From Clostridia bacterium (GTDB lineage: Bacteria > Bacillota > Clostridia > Christensenellales > Borkfalkiaceae), in the NCBI GenBank assembly GCA_900769545.1, contig CAAGGZ010000006.1, forward strand, positions 1 to 10,678: 10,678 nt of DNA, written 5' to 3'. The notes under the pieces are model-generated. The model worked only from the letters and a program-made list of their open reading frames with translations. It ran no database searches and was not told the DNA's origin. Below are positions 6,686-10,678 of the stretch, in pieces. The translations under genes were made by a program, and so were the position numbers. Numbering within the stretch: position 1 is the stretch's first letter; every line of letters begins with the position of its first letter.

Positions 6686-7042
6686 TTATTCTTCGCTTGC
6701 AATTTCATTAGCAAGTTGAATGATGTCGGTCGCGTATTTATTTTTCGATTTCGTTAAAATCTTTTTAAAAATAGGATAGTTCACGCTCATACCTGCAATG
6801 CCAATGCAACCGATGGCAATGCCCAAACCAATCATAAAAGACGTACCGCCGCCAATCACGCCCATAGCCAAACTCATACCCGTCCCCAAGATAAGGCTAG
6901 AAATAGAGCCGAAAGTATAAGTGAAGATATAAGCAGGATTTTTTGCCTTTGCGTCCAATCTTTTTAAAGCTTTCACTTTCGAAGTTTGTTTGGGCGCGTA
7001 TTCGTTTGCGATTTGTTCAGCATAAATTTTGTCAGTATTCAT
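6686..7042 (-). CDS. Small two-helix membrane protein of unknown function
   Basis: A 118-aa protein. Residues 1-35 are polar and basic (EYAPKQTSKVKALKRLDAK), followed by two hydrophobic Gly-rich helices at about 38-62 and 66-89, and a C-terminal amphipathic helix (KYATDIIQLANEIASEE). Both ends should lie on the same side of the membrane, probably the cytoplasm. It resembles a family of small Clostridia membrane proteins found in databases under various uncertain names; I would not assign a function. The ATG at 7042 has AAGGAG 8 nt upstream, and an extended -10 promoter lies at 7091-7099. It could be host or cargo; it lies on the far side of the hairpin repeat from the HEPN gene. Confidence 0.75.
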   Translation of the reverse strand: MNTDKIYAEQIANEYAPKQTSKVKALKRLDAKAKNPAYIFTYTFGSISSLILGTGMSLAMGVIGGGTSFMIGLGIAIGCIGIAGMSVNYPIFKKILTKSKNKYATDIIQLANEIASEE

Positions 7043-7090
7043 TGTTTTTTCTCCTTATAAAATAAAGTGTTTTTTTGCTCGAGCAAGATT

Positions 7091-7099
7091 ATTATAGCA
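7091..7099 (-). promoter_or_regulatory. Extended -10 promoter of the small membrane protein gene
   Basis: TGCTATAAT on the minus strand is a perfect extended -10 (TGnTATAAT). No good -35 is found at normal spacing; TTGTCG lies 24 bp upstream, too far. The leader would be about 40 nt before the ATG at 7042. Confidence 0.55.
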
Positions 7100-7276
7100 T
7101 AAGAAAAAAACGTATAGCTACGACAAAAACGCGCCCAACTGTTGATTTGAGAAAATTAAATTTATTCTCTTATTTATATATAACCGCATTTTGAGAAAAA
7201 TAAATAAACGTTTTTTAAAAACGTAAAATCCTTATAAAACGCCTAAAACTATATCTAAATCACACCAAATACCTCT

Positions 7277-7560
7277 AAATAATCAAAACTCCCTTAAACA
7301 TAAAAGCTCTTAAACAATCAAATTTCTGTTAAATATAAAACACTTCTAAACAATGAAATTTCTCTTAAACATAAAGTGCCCCTAGACGATTAAAATTCTG
7401 TTAAATAAAAAAAGACCCTAAACAATCAACTCTCCCAAACAATCAACTCTCCCAAACAATCAAATCTCCCAAACAATCAAATCTCCTAAACAATCAAATA
7501 TCCTAAACAATCAACTCCCCTTAAACAATCAAATCTCCTTAAACATAAAAGCCCCTAACA
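7277..7560. repeat. Degenerate 16-19-bp tandem repeat array with two unit types
   Basis: Sixteen units can be laid out end to end. Type A is AAACAATCAAATCTCC plus 1-3 bases; type B is AAACATAAAAGCCCCT-like. From 7277 to 7419 A (19 bp) and B (16-17 bp) alternate, a higher-order period of about 36 bp. From 7420 to 7540 seven A units run in a row, five of exactly 17 bp with few differences, and a final B unit ends the array at 7556. Looser copies may extend left to about 7235. Spacers are absent, so this is not CRISPR, and no frame is open through it. Function unknown; iteron-like protein binding or simple minisatellite growth are both possible. Confidence 0.8.
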
Positions 7561-7579
7561 GTACGCATAACTCTCCCCA

Positions 7580-7617
7580 CCAACATATGAATATATGTTC
7601 ATATCTTCATATGTTGG
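7580..7617. repeat. 12-bp inverted repeat / palindromic site
   Basis: CCAACATATGAA (7580-7591) and TTCATATGTTGG (7606-7617) are perfect inverted repeats 14 bp apart. The spacer contains another TTCATAT (7598-7604), giving three ATATGAA-type half-sites in 38 bp. No T run follows, so it looks like a protein binding site or cruciform rather than a terminator. It lies between the tandem array and the detached tRNA tail. Confidence 0.6.
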
Positions 7618-7692
7618 CAAAAAATAAGGTTGAAAATATACAAAAAGTGGGGTATGAAATGGGGCATAGAGCATATTTTTGAAAAAATGCGC

Positions 7693-7729
7693 AAAAAAAG
7701 GGACTAGGCAAAATCGCCGAATCCCTTTT
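7693..7729 (-). terminator. Intrinsic terminator beyond the detached tRNA-Ser tail
   Basis: AAAAGGGA/TCCCTTTT (8 bp) with an inner GGC/GCC stem and two mismatches, followed on the minus strand by seven Ts. It lies 6 nt past the second copy of the tRNA 3' end in the tRNA direction, just where the tRNA's own terminator would sit if that copy were the original 3' end. Confidence 0.7.
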
Positions 7730-7734
7730 ATTAT

Positions 7735-7755
7735 TTGGCGCAGAGAAGAGGATTT
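7735..7755. repeat. Second copy of the tRNA-Ser 3' end (21 bp), probable attachment site
   Basis: The 21 bp from TTGGCGCAGAG through GAAGAGGATT+T match 8052-8072 exactly, covering CCA, the discriminator, the acceptor 3' strand and part of the T arm. The match stops sharply on both sides and no other tRNA part is present. Integrases that use tRNA genes leave this pattern: the intact gene at one end and a copy of its 3' end at the other. Here the two copies are 317 bp apart, too close for a complete element between them, so it may be a remnant or one of several tandem sites. Confidence 0.7.
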
Positions 7756-8000
7756 TCGCCTTTGGCGGCGCGCCCCGCTCCGCCATTATCAATGGCGTCC
7801 TTTGCCGCAAACAAAACGCCCAAAAACCTTGTCGTCGGCAAAGCGTTTTGCTCTCGCAAAACGGCTTTTCTCACACAAGGCACGGTATTCCTTGCGTTCG
7901 GTCACGCTCACGCCTACCTATCGGCGTTCGCTTATCTCGCCCCTAAAAAGCATCGTTGATGCTTTTTTTGACGGGCAGCTCGTCCCTCAAATCCTCTTCT
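7744..8000. other. 257-bp non-coding unit bounded by 12-bp inverted repeats related to the tRNA tail
   Basis: AGAAGAGGATTT (7744-7755) and AAATCCTCTTCT (7989-8000) form terminal inverted repeats; the right arm matches the tRNA-Ser sequence over 14 bp in inverted orientation. The interior is richer in GC than its flanks, contains short hairpins such as AAAAAGCAT/ATGCTTTTT (near 7946-7966), and has no convincing gene: short open frames on both strands are low in complexity and lack ribosome binding sites. It may be a tRNA-associated dispersed repeat or a small non-autonomous element. Confidence 0.4.
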
Positions 8001-8017
8001 ACGTTCGTAAAGTTCCA

Positions 8018-8051
8018 CGAAAAAACACCCCGTGAAAGGGGTGTTTTTTCG
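8018..8051 (-). terminator. Terminator of tRNA-Ser
   Basis: A perfect 14-bp stem, CGAAAAAACACCCC (8018-8031) with GGGGTGTTTTTTCG (8038-8051), 6-nt loop, with T runs on both strands. It starts 1-2 nt after the encoded CCA of the tRNA and can stop transcription in either direction. Confidence 0.85.
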
Positions 8052-8052
8052 T

Positions 8053-8142
8053 TGGCGCAGAGAAGAGGATTTGAACCTCCGGATACGTTCCCGCATCACA
8101 CGATTTCCAATCGTGCTCCTTAAACCACTCAGACATCTCTGC
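8053..8142 (-). tRNA. tRNA-Ser (anticodon GGA), CCA encoded
   Basis: On the minus strand the gene starts GCAGAGATG and ends TCTCTGCGCCA: a 7-bp acceptor stem GCAGAGA/TCTCTGC, discriminator G and encoded CCA. The anticodon stem CACGA/TCGTG encloses loop TTGGAAA with anticodon GGA (complement at 8106-8108), reading UCC and UCU serine codons. A long variable arm and the T loop TTCAAAT confirm a class II serine tRNA of about 90 nt. It has its own promoter and terminator. Its 3' end is duplicated at 7735, showing use as an integration target. Confidence 0.95.
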
Positions 8143-8146
8143 ATAG

Positions 8147-8170
8147 TAGGCGTCGAACTTCCAACGCCTA
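8147..8170 (-). other. Hairpin in the 5' leader of pre-tRNA-Ser
   Basis: TAGGCGT (8170-8164, minus strand) pairs with ACGCCTA (8153-8147), 7 bp with a 10-nt loop, ending 4 nt before the mature tRNA 5' end. It would form in the precursor and may guide 5' processing. Confidence 0.5.
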
Positions 8171-8173
8171 TTT

Positions 8174-8202
8174 ATATTACTGTATTTTTTGAAAAAATGC
8201 AA
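8174..8202 (-). promoter_or_regulatory. Promoter of tRNA-Ser
   Basis: -35 TTGCAT (8202-8197), 17-bp spacer, -10 TAATAT (8179-8174) on the minus strand, 32 bp before the tRNA. Confidence 0.7.
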
Positions 8203-8277
8203 GCGTTTTCAATATGCTTTTTCAAATTTCCGAAAAAATCTTTCAAGCGAGCTCGTAGGGGGTAGCGTAAAATAAAC

Positions 8278-10023
8278 TCAACCCTTGTAGCAACCGCACG
8301 CCGCGCCGCTTTTCAAGAACCCCGTATCCGAGCATTTTTGGCAGGAAAACTTGGGCAATAGGTCGGATTCGTCGATTTTCAAAGCGGACAAAATATTCTT
8401 TCGCTCGGAGAGAAGGGATATTTTTTTCTCGCTCAAAGCAGGCAAATTTTTCGGTTCAAACACTTCGGCTTTGGCGAGCGCGATTTCCATTTTAGAAAGT
8501 TCGGTGGTAATTTCTTTAAAGCGCGCGTTTGCATTTGCCATAGCCAGGTATTTGTCGGCGCGCGTTTGAGACTTTTCACGAAGCAGGGCGTAATATCTTT
8601 CGCGGTCAGATTTTGCGTTTGCCGCGTCTACGGCAGGGCTAACGAATGTCGTTCGCGCCGCGGCGGAATTTCCCGAGCCCGAAGCGCCCGTTGCAGGTAT
8701 ATTCTTCACGTCAAACACACCGCCGTCCTTCCAATCGGTTAAAATTTTATTCATATAAAGCAAGGGATTTGCGCTTGCCGCGCTGCGCTTGGCGGCTTCC
8801 GTAAGCATAGCTTCGGAGAAACCCCATTCGCGCCAATTATGAATAAAAGTAAGGGCAGACGCGCTCTTGCGAATACCGCCGCAAATTTCCTGAATTTTGG
8901 AAAACAACTTCAAATCGTCGTTCTTTTCTTTAAGATAAGCTTTCACTTGCGCCGTCGCCACCGCGCCTTGCGCGGCCAACTTTTCCACGAGCGAGTGCAT
9001 TTCGTCGAAGCTTCCGCGCCCGTTTTTCATACAAAATAAAGCGATATCCAAAAGGGCGGTATCCTCAAAGCCAAGACTGCACCATTTGGAGATATATTCT
9101 TCGATATAGGGGGCAGGATTGCTCACTTTGACACCGAGTTTTCTGCCGACGCGGAAAGCAAGGTTTGCCATAAACTCGCGCGCGCATAAAAATTCGGTGA
9201 TAGCGGTGGGCTCTTTCAAACCGCGCTCGTATAAATCTTCGAGCGTGATGTCGAGAATATGCATATTCCCACGCTTCAAACATTTAGCAGCGGCAAGGAT
9301 AGCCTCCTTTTGAAAAGTAAGCGTTTCCGACCATTTGCGATAGAGAGAATAATCGGCTTCGTCAATCCCACGGGTGTTTGCGTTAGCAAGCCCTAAAGCA
9401 GAGAACACGGCGATAAGATTGTCTTCGTTTAAGTTGTAGGAAGAGAGCTCGCGTTCCACCTGCTCGTAGGTAAGCGAACCGCCGCGAATGAGCTTTTTCG
9501 CCTTGTTAAAGATATAGGAAGGGGAAACGGCTTCGCCCTGTTTGTTGATGCAATATTCCACGATAAGAAGCAGGGCTTGGGGTTGGAGTGAAGTTTCTTC
9601 CAAAAACCGCATATATTTCACGTAATCGCTAGAAGAAACGAATTTCCCTACGCGCTGCAATTTGCGTTGGAGCTCCTTGTTGAAATCGGCGTATTGCTCG
9701 TAGCGTACCTTTTTCGGTCGTCCCGTAGCGGATTTCACGGGCAAATACTGCACGGCAAAGGGCTCGTTGGAAAGGATAGCGACGAGGTCGTAATCTTCCC
9801 AAAGCGCGAAAGCGTCCTTGATATTTTGTTCAGAAGACTTTAAAACTTCCGCCATAGAAGTAAGGGAGAAATCGGAGACGGCGTTTTTGCATAAATATAA
9901 ACCGTAAAGATAAACTTTCACGGCAAACCCGTCCGCTTCGGGCAAATATTTAGTGATAAACTTATTCTCTACGGTAACGTAGGAATTATCTTCACAATCT
10001 TTTGAAAAGGAACAAAACGCCAT
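8278..10023 (-). CDS. DnaD-family primosomal replication protein with C-terminal DnaC/DnaI-like zinc cluster
   Basis: A 581-aa protein. Residues 1-~105 fit the winged-helix N-terminal domain of DnaD (KYLPEADGFAVKVYLYGLYLC, then a helix-turn-helix with SMAEVLKSSEQNIKDAFALW). Helical DnaD C-domain units follow: YSLYRKWSETLTFQKEAI, PYIEEYISKWCSLGF and, most typical, FIHNWREWGFSEAMLTEAA with PLLYMNKILTDWKDGGVF. DnaD helps load the replicative helicase in Bacillota. After an Ala/Ser-rich linker, a coiled stretch and CQKCSDTGFL...CGC (Cys561, 564, 576, 578) resemble the N-terminal zinc region of the DnaC/DnaI helicase loader, but the AAA+ ATPase part is missing and the gene stops right after the cluster. 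The start ATG at 10023 follows GGGGAG. Codon use is richer in GC than in the cargo genes, consistent with host chromosome. Confidence 0.85.
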   Translation of the reverse strand: MAFCSFSKDCEDNSYVTVENKFITKYLPEADGFAVKVYLYGLYLCKNAVSDFSLTSMAEVLKSSEQNIKDAFALWEDYDLVAILSNEPFAVQYLPVKSATGRPKKVRYEQYADFNKELQRKLQRVGKFVSSSDYVKYMRFLEETSLQPQALLLIVEYCINKQGEAVSPSYIFNKAKKLIRGGSLTYEQVERELSSYNLNEDNLIAVFSALGLANANTRGIDEADYSLYRKWSETLTFQKEAILAAAKCLKRGNMHILDITLEDLYERGLKEPTAITEFLCAREFMANLAFRVGRKLGVKVSNPAPYIEEYISKWCSLGFEDTALLDIALFCMKNGRGSFDEMHSLVEKLAAQGAVATAQVKAYLKEKNDDLKLFSKIQEICGGIRKSASALTFIHNWREWGFSEAMLTEAAKRSAASANPLLYMNKILTDWKDGGVFDVKNIPATGASGSGNSAAARTTFVSPAVDAANAKSDRERYYALLREKSQTRADKYLAMANANARFKEITTELSKMEIALAKAEVFEPKNLPALSEKKISLLSERKNILSALKIDESDLLPKFSCQKCSDTGFLKSGAACGCYKG

Positions 10024-10081
10024 AAAATCACTCCCCGCTTAATTTCCGAAAAAATTTAATGCTTTTTTGCATAAACTTTTC

Positions 10082-10110
10082 TTGATTTATTTGAAGAAAT
10101 AGTGTATAAT
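10082..10110 (+). promoter_or_regulatory. Plus-strand sigma-A promoter between dnaD and the hydrolase gene
   Basis: -35 TTGATT (10082-10087), 17-bp spacer, perfect -10 TATAAT (10105-10110). It would start RNA near 10117, some 260 nt before the next gene, and meets a terminator-like hairpin within 20 nt. Confidence 0.6.
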
Positions 10111-10135
10111 AAAATAGTATCGAAAACTACGCCCT

Positions 10136-10167
10136 AAAAAAGGGGTATGAACATTATACCTTTTTTT
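10136..10167 (+). terminator. Terminator-like hairpin in the dnaD/hydrolase intergenic region
   Basis: AAAAAA and GGTAT (10136-10148, with a GG bulge) pair with ATACC and TTTTTT (10156-10166) around loop GAACATT, followed by Ts. Its A/T stem works on both strands. Confidence 0.45.
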
Positions 10168-10222
10168 AAAAGGAAAAGCAAGCCGAAACGGGGTACATTT
10201 TCAAAAAAAGAAAAAAAGGCGA

Positions 10223-10303
10223 CAAACGGCGTTCGCGGATAAAAATTTAGCGCGAAGCATTGAAAAGTGAAAACGCACATAAAATTAAGGTAAGCGCCGT
10301 TTG
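10223..10303 (+). other. Possible structured region ahead of the hydrolase gene
   Basis: CAAACGGCG (10223-10231) is complementary to CGCCGTTTG (10295-10303), and TTCGCG (10232-10237) just inside it pairs with CGCGAA (10251-10256). Together they form a nested stem in this 350-bp intergenic stretch. A possible promoter (TTGCGT 10301-10306, 16 bp, TAATAT 10323-10328) overlaps its end. I recognise no known RNA class. Confidence 0.3.
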
Positions 10304-10375
10304 CGTTAAAAATATCGTATTATAATATAGCAGTATCTTTATTTATTATTTATTCTTTATTTTTTAGGAAAGGGT

Positions 10376-10678
10376 ATGATAGTAAGCGCGATTTCTTTAT
10401 GGAAAAAATTTGACGTAACGACTCCGCTTTGCACAAGCGAGTGGGGAATCGAAGAACGGAGCGGCGTGCGGTATAGCCACGTCGCATATTCCGGTCATAA
10501 AACGGCGGACGGAAGCGTCCGCATTTACGCGCGCTTTGCAAAGCCTATCGGCGCAGGAAAAAAGCCGACGATTTTGCTTTTGCCGGACGCAGGCAAACCG
10601 CTTGATAAAGAACTTTTGGCTTATTTCGTTGAAAAGGGCTACGCGGTGCTTATGCCCGATTATTCGGGAAAAATGCCC
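10376..10678 (+). CDS. Alpha/beta-hydrolase (acetyl xylan esterase-like), partial (3' end outside window)
   Basis: 101 codons are visible, starting ATG at 10376 behind AGGAAAGG. After an N-terminal lead (MIVSAISLWKKFDV), a beta-rich segment with VRIYARFAKP leads to PTILLLPDAGKPLDKELLAYFVEKGY and AVLMPDYSG. This is the strand, oxyanion-hole loop and second strand that open an alpha/beta-hydrolase fold of the dienelactone hydrolase, acetyl xylan esterase or peptidase S9 type. The nucleophile elbow (GxSxG) would lie beyond the window, so substrate and subclass cannot be judged. No signal peptide is seen, so it is probably cytoplasmic. It diverges from dnaD across a 350-bp intergenic region. Confidence 0.75.
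   Translation, partial: MIVSAISLWKKFDVTTPLCTSEWGIEERSGVRYSHVAYSGHKTADGSVRIYARFAKPIGAGKKPTILLLPDAGKPLDKELLAYFVEKGYAVLMPDYSGKMP

Noticed and set aside
7277..7560. CRISPR array
   Set aside because: Units are 16-19 bp, directly adjacent and degenerate, with no unique spacers and no cas genes nearby.
7735..7755. A second tRNA-Ser gene
   Set aside because: Only the 3' 21 bp match; no D arm, anticodon arm or variable arm is present.
7607..8265. Several short open frames on both strands around the tRNA
   Set aside because: They overlap the tRNA, its terminator or the inverted repeats, lack ribosome binding sites and show no protein-like features.

Overview
The window looks like part of a chromosome from a low-GC Bacillota, most likely an uncultured gut-type Clostridia. 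The evidence is a DnaD-family replication protein, strong AGGAGG-type ribosome binding sites, sigma-A promoters with 17-bp spacers and many intrinsic terminators. Genus cannot be judged from the sequence alone. Nearly everything left of the tRNA-Ser gene is on the minus strand and reads right to left.

Layout. 1-740: the 5' part of a RecA/RepA-like P-loop ATPase gene of the kind carried by integrative elements, preceded by a strong promoter and a ~290-nt leader that looks like an attenuator with a leader peptide. 843-4511: a candidate defence operon. It runs from a strong promoter through a highly structured ~205-nt RNA ending in an intrinsic terminator, then an 847-aa membrane protein with coiled coil and TPR-like repeats, then, 5 nt after its stop, a Shedu-type (SduA/DUF4263) nuclease and a terminator. 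4555-4884: a small DUF6809-like gene. 5010-6587: a HEPN-domain protein resembling the ApeA anti-phage family, bracketed by two identical 43-bp copies of a hairpin-forming repeat; a diverged third copy follows the DUF6809-like gene. 6686-7042: a small two-helix membrane protein. 7043-7735: no gene; it holds a degenerate 16-19-bp tandem array and a long palindrome. 7735-8142: an intact tRNA-Ser(GGA) gene on the minus strand and a second, detached 21-bp copy of its 3' end 317 bp away, the usual mark of tRNA-targeted integration. 8278-10023: a DnaD-like gene ending in a DnaC/DnaI-like zinc cluster. 10024-10375: an intergenic region with plus-strand promoters and hairpins. 10376 to the end: the start of an alpha/beta-hydrolase gene on the plus strand.

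How it fits together. The left two thirds reads as a mobile-element replication gene whose upstream flank has collected anti-phage cargo (Shedu operon, HEPN gene), each unit with its own promoter and hairpin terminator. The tRNA-Ser region is the likely integration locus, and genes from dnaD rightwards look like host chromosome. The most unusual item is the structured RNA plus terminator directly in front of the membrane protein/Shedu pair. It may be a riboregulated or RNA-partnered version of a system usually described as a single nuclease gene.
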